Shown in pieces: positions 6,507 to 13,647 of a DNA stretch of 28,740 nucleotides. Position numbers and translations under genes: made by a program. The notes beneath the pieces were generated by a model. It was given only the letters and a program-made list of their open reading frames with translations. It had not been told where the DNA came from and did no database searches. How positions within the stretch are numbered: position 1 is the first letter of the stretch; every line of letters begins with the position of its first letter. The stretch comes from Crickella sp963642455 (GTDB lineage: Bacteria > Bacillota > Clostridia > Peptostreptococcales > Anaerovoracaceae), in assembly GCA_963642455.1 (NCBI GenBank), contig CAVIGM010000018.1, positions 1 through 28,740 of the forward strand, given 5' to 3'.

Positions 6507-7760
6507 TTAGTTATTGTAGTTCTTCTTTCTTGCAACTGCAGCTGTGCCGCAAAGTCCGAGTATTGCTAATACGAGTGCGATTGCCATGCTGCTATCATCA
6601 GCTGTGTTAACCTTCTCGATACTCTTTGCTACAACAGTCTTTCCTGGAGCAACTGCTACATTGTTAACAGATACCTTGCCATTGCCGCTATTCTTTACGA
6701 TAACGCCATCCTTAATATCTGTAAGTGCTACATCACCTGTAACAACGTCAAGCGTAAGTGTTTCGCCGTCATCCATAGCTTCAACTGCTTCCTTAGCATA
6801 TTTGTTGACCTCGTCTGATGTGCCTACAAAATAATACTCATAGGAGTAAGTTTCTCCCTCGTCGATTCCAGAATAAACAATGCGAAGCTCTGCAGCATCT
6901 TCATCGATATATTTGCTGTCAACTTTGTTTTCGAAGGATCCGCCAGAAACATCAATATCACCATCTACTTTGAAGTTAGTTGTATCTTCTATACTTTGTG
7001 TATCTCCACTTGTTGGAATATTTGCATACCTAATGTCAACATTGCCAATAACGCTACCATCATTGATATTTATGGTTGCGGGATCGCTTGGATAAGCACC
7101 GTTATTATATGTACTCTGATATGCGCTTACATTACCATCGATAGTTCCACCATTGACTGTGATATTTCCTGGATTAAAGCTATTAACAGACCATGCTGTA
7201 ACATCGCCATCCATATATCCATCATTAATTGTAACATCGCCCCAAGCCTGAATTGCCTGACCCTTTGGTGCTTCAAGCAAGGTGTCTTCGTTAACAATCA
7301 AAGAACCTCCCTTATCCTTGCCGTTTTCATCGACCTTAACTGCAATCTTACCGTCTCCTGGAGTTTCTATTGTCACATTCTCGAGTGTCAGTTTTCCGAG
7401 AGTTCTAACTACAGAATTGCCAGGGTTCTTATGCACAATAACACCGTCGCCATTGATTGTAAGCGTGCCTAAATTGTTGATAGCATACTGAGTAGCAGTA
7501 CTAGTCAGCGTCTTACCATTGGTGTTAAGAATGATATTCTTTTCTTCTGGAATAACTATTGTACTATCTGTGTTAACATTTTTAAGCAGTATAATAGTTG
7601 CTCCATCGGTTGCCGCATCAACAGCAGCCTGCAGAGTCGCATATTCGGTAGTGCCAATCTTTGCGACATTTGTAGTCTCTCCCTCTCCAGCAAAGATGCC
7701 TGCAGGCAGAAGTGCCAGAGTGAGCATCAGGCCGAGAAAAATGCTACTAATTTTCTTCAT
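6507..7760 (-). CDS. Secreted beta-helix surface protein with atypical sorting tail
   Basis: This 417-residue protein starts with a signal peptide (MKKISSIFLGLMLTLALLPAG, cleavage probably after IFA or AGE). The body, about 35-270, is rich in short Asn/Gly/Thr/Ile repeats such as LTINGDGVIV, VTINDGYMDG and ITVNGGTIDG. This is the pattern of a right-handed beta-helix (pectate-lyase-like adhesin fold). The tail resembles a cell-wall sorting signal: NTADD (385-389), a hydrophobic stretch (392-409), then positive ARKK. There is no standard LPXTG; NTA recalls the LPNTA-type sortase signals, so anchoring by a non-class-A sortase is possible. AGGAG lies at a normal distance from the ATG. It sits in a patch with an IS remnant and repeats. 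Its ligand is unknown. Confidence 0.8.
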   Translation of the reverse strand: MKKISSIFLGLMLTLALLPAGIFAGEGETTNVAKIGTTEYATLQAAVDAATDGATIILLKNVNTDSTIVIPEEKNIILNTNGKTLTSTATQYAINNLGTLTINGDGVIVHKNPGNSVVRTLGKLTLENVTIETPGDGKIAVKVDENGKDKGGSLIVNEDTLLEAPKGQAIQAWGDVTINDGYMDGDVTAWSVNSFNPGNITVNGGTIDGNVSAYQSTYNNGAYPSDPATININDGSVIGNVDIRYANIPTSGDTQSIEDTTNFKVDGDIDVSGGSFENKVDSKYIDEDAAELRIVYSGIDEGETYSYEYYFVGTSDEVNKYAKEAVEAMDDGETLTLDVVTGDVALTDIKDGVIVKNSGNGKVSVNNVAVAPGKTVVAKSIEKVNTADDSSMAIALVLAILGLCGTAAVARKKNYNN

Positions 7761-7853
7761 TTCTTGTTCTCTCCTTTTTTATATTTGTTAAGAAATTATT
7801 GTTCGCTTTCTTGTTCTTGTCGTCGAGGTAAAGACTAAGCGACAAGTCTCCTC

Positions 7854-7872
7854 CCTTATAATCGTTATAAGG
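7854..7872. promoter_or_regulatory. Palindrome upstream of the surface-protein gene
   Basis: CCTTATAA, TCG, TTATAAGG is a perfect 8-bp inverted repeat. It lies about 95-110 bp before the surface-protein ATG and overlaps the stop of the broken transposase remnant. It shares the half-site CGTTATAAKG with the inverted repeat upstream of proC. It is a possible operator; no protein is known from this sequence to bind it. Confidence 0.45.
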
Positions 7873-7936
7873 ATACCACCCCCCCCCGCAATTTTGCAAG
7901 CCCTATTTCAAGCCGCTCTTCCTTGGTGTACTTCAT
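7865..7936 (-). pseudogene. Truncated IS3-like transposase (OrfA) start
   Basis: On the minus strand a GGAGGAA ribosome binding site precedes an ATG at 7936 encoding MKYTKEERLEIG, which closely resembles the N terminus of IS3/IS150-type OrfA helix-turn-helix proteins. The similarity ends after about 12 residues, and the frame then runs through a tract of nine G to a stop after 23 codons. Upstream sequence (7970-8010) contains an AAAGTAGACA-type segment reminiscent of IS3 left ends. I infer a left-end remnant of an insertion sequence. The match is from memory, so the family assignment needs a database search. Confidence 0.6.
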
Positions 7937-7977
7937 TAGAACTTCCTCCTTCTCTTATTATATTCCAGAAGTTCTAA
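7936..7977 (-). repeat. 10-bp inverted repeat around the remnant's leader
   Basis: TTAGAACTTC (7936-7945) and GAAGTTCTAA (7968-7977) are perfect inverted copies 22 bases apart. They bracket the ribosome binding site and a TATAAT on the minus strand. Such a structure could hide the start site of the transposase in read-through RNA. Confidence 0.6.
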
Positions 7978-8019
7978 AAAATACCCCCTCGTGTCTACTT
8001 TATGTATAGCACTTCACAT

Positions 8020-8047
8020 CAAAAGGGCCTCGGTTATCGAGGCCCTT
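8020..8047 (-). terminator. Terminator of the hydrogenase operon
   Basis: AAGGGCCTCG (8023-8032) pairs perfectly with CGAGGCCCTT (8038-8047) around a 5-base loop. On the minus strand it is followed by a short T-run. It lies about 90 bp beyond the hydA stop. Confidence 0.9.
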
Positions 8048-8134
8048 CATCTATAGTTGATTGTGTGTAATTACTCGAGAAGTATCCGAATTTCGCGAAT
8101 CTCGCTAATTTCGAGAAGTTCCCGGGCACGAAGA

Positions 8135-9892
8135 CTATTCGCAGTCCTTGTTCACAACTCTCTCAACATAAGTTGTGTGGAGAATGTGGTGTGCCTTCTC
8201 GCTGTTAGGTTCGCCGAAGTATTCTTCGTAAATCTGCTTAACTACAGGATTCTCGTGGGACTTTCTGATCTTAGCATTCTTGTCGAGTGTGTAGAGTCCC
8301 TTAGCTCTTTCGGCTCTTACGTCGATGTTGTTTCTGATCTTAGCAGGAACCTGAGGCTGTCCACCACCGTTTGCGCAGCCGCCCGGGCATGCCATGATTT
8401 CGATGAAGTGGTATGTCTTCTCGCCTGACTTAACCATGTCAAGAAGTTTTCTTGCATTTGCAAGTCCAGATGCAACAGCTACCTTAACCTCGCCAAGTGG
8501 CTCAACCGTGTAGCTTGCTTCCTTGATGCCTTCTGTTCCACGAACTTCCATGAAGTCAAGGTCTATAAGTTCCTTGCCAGAAATAACTTCGACTGCAGTT
8601 CTAAGAGCAGCTTCCATAACTCCGCCTGTAGCACCGAAAATTACGCCGGCACCTGTGTATTCGCCAAGTGGATTGTCGTATGGCTCATCTGGAAGATTGA
8701 GGAAGTCGAGTCCAGCTTCATTTATCATTCTTCCAAGCTCTCTTGTTGTAAGTGCGTAATCAACATCTGCGTAGCCTGATGCCGACTCGTCGTCTCTTCC
8801 TACCTCGAACTTCTTAGCTGTGCAAGGCATGATGGATACGCTTACAATCTTCGCAGGGTCAATTCCCATCTTCTCTGCATAATAGGTCTTTGTTACAGCA
8901 CCGAACATCTGCTGTGGGGATTTGCAAGATGAAAGATTAGGAATCATATCTGGATAATAATGCTCGCAGAATTTAATCCAGCCAGGTGAGCATGATGTAA
9001 TAAGTGGAAGAACGCCGCCGTTCTTAACTCTATTGATCAGCTCGTAGCCCTCTTCAACGATTGTAAGGTCAGCTGCGAAATTGGTATCGAATACCTTATC
9101 GAAGCCGAGTCTGTGAAGTGCTGCTGACATCTTGCCCTCAACCTCAGTTCCGATTGGAAGTCCGAAGCATTCTCCAAGTCCTACTCTTGTTGATGGAGCA
9201 GGCTGAACAATTACGACCTTCTCAGGATCTGCGATTGCGGCCTTAACTGCTGCTGTTGAATCCTTCTCGTAAAGTGCTCCAACTGGGCAAGCGATGATGC
9301 ACTGTCCGCAGTTAACGCAGCTTGTCTCTGCAAGTGGAAGGTTAAATGCAGTTCCGATATTAGTTGCAAAACCTCTTTCGTTTGCTCCGATAACGCCAAT
9401 TCCTTGGAGTTTCTCGCAAGCACCTACGCAGCGGCGGCAGAGAATGCACTTATTGTTATCTCTTACGATTGAAGCCGAGCTTGTATCGATTGCGAACTCG
9501 TTCTTTTTGCCGGAATAATATGAAGTATTCTCAACTCCATATCTTGAGCACATATCCTGCAGCTCGCATTTGCCGCTTCTTACGCATCCAAGGCAGTCCT
9601 GATTGTGGTCTGAAAGGATGAGTTGGAGAGTCTTGCGTCTGTAATCCTTAATCTTCTCTGTATTTGTGAATGCTACCATTCCGTCTGTGCATGGATATAC
9701 GCATGCAGCAACGAGGGCTCTTGCGCCAACTACTTCGCATACGCATAATCTGCATGCTGCGATTGCGTTGCAATCCTTGAGGTAGCATAGTGTAGGAACA
9801 TCGATTCCTGCTGCTCTTGCAGCCTCCAGCAAAGTGGAGCCTTCTGGAACAGTTACTTGTATATTATCTACTGTTACTTTAATGTCTGCCAT
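8135..9892 (-). CDS. hydA: [FeFe] hydrogenase catalytic subunit, HydA/HndD type
   Basis: This is the catalytic subunit of a multimeric [FeFe] hydrogenase producing or using H2. At 585 residues it has the full M3-like layout: a [2Fe-2S] ferredoxin domain (Cys36, 47, 50, 64), a His-ligated [4Fe-4S] motif (His96, Cys100, 103, 109), two [4Fe-4S] clusters (Cys149/152/155/159 and Cys192/195/198/202), the H-cluster domain and the C-terminal small-subunit region. The H-cluster motifs are TSCSPGW (Cys301, Ser302), MPCTAKKFE, and MACPGGCANGGGQP (Cys502, Cys506). Ser302 replaces the second Cys of the usual TSCCP. AGGAGG precedes the ATG. It is last of hydC-hydB-hydA, 15 bp after hydB, the gene set of electron-bifurcating NADH/ferredoxin hydrogenases. 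The maturation genes are not in this window. Confidence 0.95.
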   Translation of the reverse strand: MADIKVTVDNIQVTVPEGSTLLEAARAAGIDVPTLCYLKDCNAIAACRLCVCEVVGARALVAACVYPCTDGMVAFTNTEKIKDYRRKTLQLILSDHNQDCLGCVRSGKCELQDMCSRYGVENTSYYSGKKNEFAIDTSSASIVRDNNKCILCRRCVGACEKLQGIGVIGANERGFATNIGTAFNLPLAETSCVNCGQCIIACPVGALYEKDSTAAVKAAIADPEKVVIVQPAPSTRVGLGECFGLPIGTEVEGKMSAALHRLGFDKVFDTNFAADLTIVEEGYELINRVKNGGVLPLITSCSPGWIKFCEHYYPDMIPNLSSCKSPQQMFGAVTKTYYAEKMGIDPAKIVSVSIMPCTAKKFEVGRDDESASGYADVDYALTTRELGRMINEAGLDFLNLPDEPYDNPLGEYTGAGVIFGATGGVMEAALRTAVEVISGKELIDLDFMEVRGTEGIKEASYTVEPLGEVKVAVASGLANARKLLDMVKSGEKTYHFIEIMACPGGCANGGGQPQVPAKIRNNIDVRAERAKGLYTLDKNAKIRKSHENPVVKQIYEEYFGEPNSEKAHHILHTTYVERVVNKDCE

Positions 9893-9907
9893 TTTACTGA
9901 CCTCCTG

Positions 9908-11779
9908 CTACTTCTTGCTTATAGCACCGAATGAACAGTTGTCCATGCACTGTCCACACTTGATGCACTTAGCTGTATCGATTACATGTACCTGCTTAAC
10001 CGCACCTGCGATAGCTCCTGCTGGGCAATTTCTTGCGCACTTAGTGCAACCCTTACACTTGTCTGGATCGATAGTGTAGTTAAGGAGAGCCTTACATACG
10101 CCTGCAGGGCATTTCTTATCTACGATGTGAGCTATAAATTCATCTCTGAAGTGCTCAAGAGTTGAAAGTATTGGGTTAGGAGCTGTCTGGCCGAGTCCGC
10201 AAAGTGCATTAGCCTTAATGTAATGTGCTAATTCTTCGAGCTTGTCGAGGTCTGAGAGCTCACCCTTTCCTTCGCTAATCTTCTCGAGAATCTCAAGCAT
10301 GCGCTTAGTTCCGATTCTGCAAGGTGTGCATTTGCCGCATGACTCTGAGCAGGTGAAGCCAAGATAGAATTTGGCGATATCTACCATGCAGTTGTCCTCG
10401 TCGAGTACAATCATGCCGCCCGATCCCATCATGGAACCGATTTTGCCAAGTGACTCGTAGTCGATAGGAACATCATAGTATTTCTCAGGAATGCATCCGC
10501 CGGAAGGTCCGCCTGTCTGAGCAGCCTTGAACTTCTTTCCGTCAGCTACGCCTCCGCCGATATTCTCAATAACCTGTCTTAAGGTTGTTCCCATTGGAAC
10601 CTCAACAAGACCTGTGTTGTTAACCTTACCGCCGAGCGCAAATACCTTCGTGCCCTTCGAGGTCTCTGTACCTATTGAGCTGAACCACTCAGCGCCCTTA
10701 AGAATAATCTGTGGAACATTTGCGTATGTCTCTACGTTATTCAGAATGGTTGGTGATTCGAAGAGGCCCTTGACTGCTGGGAAAGGTGGACGAGCATGTG
10801 GCTCACCTCTGTTGCCCTCGATTGATGTCATGAGAGCTGTTTCCTCTCCGCAAACGAAAGCTCCTGCACCAAGTCTAAGGTCGATATCGAAGCTGAAATC
10901 AGTTCCGAAAATATTATTACCAAGTACGCCATATTCTCTTGCCTGATCAAGAGCAATTCTCAATCTGTCAATAGCGATAGGATACTCAGCTCTTACATAG
11001 ATGTATCCTTGGTTGGCACCGATAGCGTATCCTGCGATAGCCATAGCCTCAAGCACTGAATGTGGATCTCCCTCTAAGATGGAACGGTCCATAAATGCGC
11101 CCGGGTCACCTTCGTCGGCATTGCAACATACGTATTTCTGTACCTGTCCTCTGTTGCCGGCTGCGAATTTCCATTTCTTGCCGGTTGGGAAGCCTGCGCC
11201 TCCACGGCCTCTAAGTCCTGAATTCAGAACTGTATCAATGACCTCATCTGGTGTCATCTCAGTGAGGGCCTTGCCAAGTGCGAGATATCCGTCTCTTGCA
11301 ACATATTCGTCAATGTCCTCAGGGTTGATTCTTCCGCAGTTTCTTAGGGCAAGTCTCAGCTGGTCATTTGCGAAGCTTGATTCTTCAAAAGGAATCTCTA
11401 CGCCCTCTGTTACTTCCTCCATCATGAGGAATTCCTTAACTGGCTGTCCTCCAAGGATGTGCTCCTTGAAAATTCTCTCTGCCATATCAGGCTGAACGAG
11501 CTGATAGTATGTTGAACCAGGATATACTACAACGATAGGTCCTTTTGCACAAAGGCCCTGACATCCTGTCATTACAATCTGCACTTCCTTTTCCTTGCCA
11601 GCGTCTTTAATTAGCTTCTCGAAGCACTCAATCAGTTCCTTGCTGTGGTTAGACTGGCATCCTGTTCCTCCACAGACAAGAAGGAAGGTCTTCTCGGCTA
11701 TAGCATCTCCTCCGAAACGTATGCCTACTTGACCCTGCTTGAGTTCCTTAATCTCTTTAAGTTCTTGCAGTGTTTTCAT
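9908..11779 (-). CDS. hydB: NADH-binding hydrogenase subunit, HydB/HndC (NuoF-like)
   Basis: This is the flavin subunit that exchanges electrons with NAD(H) in the hydrogenase complex. It has 623 residues. The N-terminal thioredoxin-like [2Fe-2S] domain carries Cys36, 41, 73 and 77. The NuoF core follows, with the glycine-rich GLRGRGGAGFPTGKKW for NADH/FMN binding and CNADEGDPGAFMDR. The SESCGKCTPCR motif binds a [4Fe-4S] cluster. Two ferredoxin-type CX2CX2CX3C motifs close the C terminus. This layout matches HydB of bifurcating enzymes, in which the flavin is the proposed bifurcation site. GGAGG lies before the ATG. It sits 26 bp after hydC and 15 bp before hydA, so the three genes form one operon. 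Confidence 0.95.
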   Translation of the reverse strand: MKTLQELKEIKELKQGQVGIRFGGDAIAEKTFLLVCGGTGCQSNHSKELIECFEKLIKDAGKEKEVQIVMTGCQGLCAKGPIVVVYPGSTYYQLVQPDMAERIFKEHILGGQPVKEFLMMEEVTEGVEIPFEESSFANDQLRLALRNCGRINPEDIDEYVARDGYLALGKALTEMTPDEVIDTVLNSGLRGRGGAGFPTGKKWKFAAGNRGQVQKYVCCNADEGDPGAFMDRSILEGDPHSVLEAMAIAGYAIGANQGYIYVRAEYPIAIDRLRIALDQAREYGVLGNNIFGTDFSFDIDLRLGAGAFVCGEETALMTSIEGNRGEPHARPPFPAVKGLFESPTILNNVETYANVPQIILKGAEWFSSIGTETSKGTKVFALGGKVNNTGLVEVPMGTTLRQVIENIGGGVADGKKFKAAQTGGPSGGCIPEKYYDVPIDYESLGKIGSMMGSGGMIVLDEDNCMVDIAKFYLGFTCSESCGKCTPCRIGTKRMLEILEKISEGKGELSDLDKLEELAHYIKANALCGLGQTAPNPILSTLEHFRDEFIAHIVDKKCPAGVCKALLNYTIDPDKCKGCTKCARNCPAGAIAGAVKQVHVIDTAKCIKCGQCMDNCSFGAISKK

Positions 11780-11805
11780 GTCTTAATCCTCCGTACGCTT
11801 ACGCT

Positions 11806-12294
11806 CTACTTATACTTAGCCAGAATTCCCGGAACATCATCGGGAACGATTTTGCCGTATACATCTCCACCTACGATCATTACCGGCGCAAGACCGCAAG
11901 CGCCTACGCAGCGGCATGTCTCAATTGAGAACACTCCATCAGGCGTGCATTCACCGTCTTTAATGCCGAGCTCTTGTTCAACCTTCTCGAGAATATTTCC
12001 CGAGCCCTTTACATAGCAAGCAGTTCCGAGACATACCGAAACCTGATACTTGCCCTTAGGGGACATCGTGAACTGAGCGTAGAATGTTGCGATTCCGTAC
12101 ACCTTCTCAATAGGAATACCTGTTTCATCAGAGATGATCTTCTGCACCTGATATGGCAAATAACCATAAATCTCCTGTGCAGCCTGCATGATAGGCATTA
12201 AAGAGCCTCTCTGGTCTTTGTGTTCCTTGATTACCTCAAGCAACTTCTGCTTCTGCTCTTCAGTGCCCTTGAAAGGTACGTTTGATACTTTCAT
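11806..12294 (-). CDS. hydC: Hydrogenase [2Fe-2S] subunit, HydC/HndA (NuoE-like)
   Basis: This is a 162-residue thioredoxin-fold subunit that holds one [2Fe-2S] cluster in the hydrogenase complex. The cluster cysteines are Cys88 and Cys93 (CLGTAC) and Cys129 and Cys133 (CVGAC), the standard NuoE spacing; Cys127 is an extra nearby cysteine. The N-terminal helical part contains the family sequence LMPIMQAAQEIYGYLP. It is the first gene of hydC-hydB-hydA and starts with AAGGAGG before the ATG. A separate hndB gene, found in the four-gene Hnd systems, is absent, so the complex should be of the three-subunit type. Confidence 0.95.
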   Translation of the reverse strand: MKVSNVPFKGTEEQKQKLLEVIKEHKDQRGSLMPIMQAAQEIYGYLPYQVQKIISDETGIPIEKVYGIATFYAQFTMSPKGKYQVSVCLGTACYVKGSGNILEKVEQELGIKDGECTPDGVFSIETCRCVGACGLAPVMIVGGDVYGKIVPDDVPGILAKYK

Positions 12295-12333
12295 CAGATT
12301 GCGCCTCCTTATGTATTTTTTGTGTTTGATTGT

Positions 12334-12362
12334 ATTTTAGTATGAAAAAATCCAATTAACAA
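12334..12362 (-). promoter_or_regulatory. Probable promoter of hydCBA
   Basis: On the minus strand TTGTTA and TAAAAT are 17 bp apart, about 40-65 bp before the hydC start, in a very AT-rich divergent region. The -35 lies within a TTGTTAA sequence like half of a clostridial Rex operator, but the second half is missing. Confidence 0.5.
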
Positions 12363-12435
12363 CAATAGTTTATTTATTAACCAAATATTATGTGTTGCTT
12401 ATTCGTCGCTTTTTGTGCACTTCGTCCCTGAGTTA

Positions 12436-12444
12436 TGGTATTAT
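12436..12444 (+). promoter_or_regulatory. Extended -10 placed directly before a start codon
   Basis: TGGTATTAT is an extended -10 (TGn plus TATTAT). Its last base is 6 bases before the ATG at 12451, so transcription would begin at or next to the start codon. No Shine-Dalgarno sequence is visible. Confidence 0.45.
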
Positions 12445-12450
12445 ACAAGC

Positions 12451-13449
12451 ATGATTTATCCTGAATTTCCACAAGCAAAGAATAATGACATCATAGGAAT
12501 TTGCGCACCAAGTGCGGGCGTCGGGCATAAGCTCGACTCCTTTGATTTGTCACTTGATTCTTTGCGTGAATTAGGCTTCAAGATTAAAGAGACCGCAAGC
12601 GTCAGAGTTGACGGGCTGAGACCATCCTCAGGTGAGCAGCGAGGCAAGGAATTCAACGCCCTTGTTGCCGATAGCGATGTGAAGATGATAATCTCTGCCT
12701 CGGGCGGAGAATATTGCATCGAAATGCTTCCATATATAGATGAAGACTTGTTCCGGAAGAACCCTAAATGGGTAGTCGGAGCTTCTGATCCGACGAACAT
12801 TCTGTATTACCTTACAACTAAGCTCGATATTTCGACAATCTACGGAGTAAATGCTGGAAGCCTCGATTGGAGACCTCACCATATTTTCCAAAAGAATGCC
12901 CTATCAATCTTGCAGGGGCTTGATGTCATTCAGAATTCCTTCGAGAAATTCGATTCATCCGGCGATTTCGGAGCTATGTCGGAGGATAGTCTTGACGCCC
13001 CTGTTTACTGGGAATTATATAACGCGGCTGGAAATTCGCTTGATGTTACGGGGCGGATTATCGGCGGCTGCAGCGACATCATTTTCAATCTTGTCGGAAC
13101 ACCTTACGACGGCACCGGAGATTTTCTCGACAGATATGCCGATGACGGAATCATCTGGTATTTCGACATCTTCGTAGCCACACCAAGCCAACTTCATGCA
13201 TCCCTTCTCAAGATGAAATATGCCGGATATTTCCGCAATACCAAGGCAGTAGTCTTTGGCAGAATTATGTTCCCCGGCGATTTTCCTAAAGAAGACTATA
13301 TTGAACTTATCTCGATGGACCTCGACTGCCCTTTCGTCTTCAATGCGGACATAGGACATGTTAAGCCATGCATGACAATAATCAACGGCTCCATCGCCCA
13401 TCTTACATGTCGCGATGGCAAGGGTAGCCTTTCGATGAGCCTTAGATGA
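12451..13449 (+). CDS. S66 family peptidase (LD-carboxypeptidase / MccF-like)
   Basis: This is a cytosolic serine peptidase of the S66 family, whose members trim the terminal D-Ala from muropeptides or inactivate microcin C-type antibiotics. From the ATG at 12451 it has 332 residues. Visible motifs are ICAPSAG near the N terminus, SASGGEY, the nucleophile Ser112 in VVGASDPTN, and His303 in DIGHVKP. In the region that normally carries the catalytic Glu (FLED-like), this protein reads WYFD, so Asp239 may take that role. The GGNL-like segment is GGCSD. Neither the ATG nor the GTG at 12415 has a ribosome binding site, and a -10 element lies just upstream, so the mRNA may be leaderless. It diverges from hydC and ends at its own terminator. 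It is a single-gene unit. Confidence 0.82.
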   Translation: MIYPEFPQAKNNDIIGICAPSAGVGHKLDSFDLSLDSLRELGFKIKETASVRVDGLRPSSGEQRGKEFNALVADSDVKMIISASGGEYCIEMLPYIDEDLFRKNPKWVVGASDPTNILYYLTTKLDISTIYGVNAGSLDWRPHHIFQKNALSILQGLDVIQNSFEKFDSSGDFGAMSEDSLDAPVYWELYNAAGNSLDVTGRIIGGCSDIIFNLVGTPYDGTGDFLDRYADDGIIWYFDIFVATPSQLHASLLKMKYAGYFRNTKAVVFGRIMFPGDFPKEDYIELISMDLDCPFVFNADIGHVKPCMTIINGSIAHLTCRDGKGSLSMSLR

Positions 13450-13473
13450 TTAAGAATTCCGAATCATATAAAG

Positions 13474-13504
13474 AAAGCCCCGATCGATACATTCGGGGCT
13501 TTTA
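13474..13504 (+). terminator. Terminator of the S66 peptidase gene
   Basis: AAAGCCCCGA (13474-13483) pairs with TCGGGGCTTT (13493-13502), followed by T residues. It lies 25 bp after the stop codon. Confidence 0.9.
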
Positions 13505-13533
13505 TCTTTCGTGTAAAAATCAATGGTTTTTCT

Positions 13534-13593
13534 CGTGATTTTCGCACTAAATTACACGAATACTTCCGTGATTTTAACACTAAATGACATGAA
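13534..13593. repeat. 27-bp direct repeat between two terminators
   Basis: Two 27-bp copies (13534-13560 and 13567-13593) of consensus CGTGATTTT-nn-CACTAAAT-n-ACA-Y-GAA differ at four positions and have a 33-bp period. They fill the gap between the convergent S66 peptidase and ppdK terminators. A CGTGTAA/TTACACG inverted pair is at 13510 and 13552. Confidence 0.75.
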
Positions 13594-13626
13594 AAAACGC
13601 CCACACTACCTTTCGTAATGTGGGCG
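13591..13626 (-). terminator. Terminator of the ppdK transcript
   Basis: CGCCCACA (13598-13605) pairs with TGTGGGCG (13619-13626). On the minus strand six T residues follow directly. It lies 22 bp after the ppdK stop. Confidence 0.88.
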
Positions 13627-13647
13627 AATGCTATTTGATTGTTGCAA

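Larger units (their letters stand above)
7761..8134. other. Intergenic stretch between surface protein and hydA
   Basis: This 374-base gap holds, from left to right, the surface-protein leader, the palindrome at 7854-7872, an IS3-like remnant with a run of nine C on the plus strand, the hydA terminator at 8020-8047 and degenerate 9-bp repeats before the hydA stop. No intact gene is seen. Confidence 0.7.

Noticed and set aside
8135..9892. Hydrogenase inactivated by the Ser in TSCSP
   Set aside because: All other cluster motifs and the operon are intact, and I recall the same variant in related subunits. It is kept as a point to check, not called a defect.
12351..12385. Rex operator before hydC
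   Set aside because: One TTGTTAA half-site is present, but the matching TTAACAA at the required spacing is missing.
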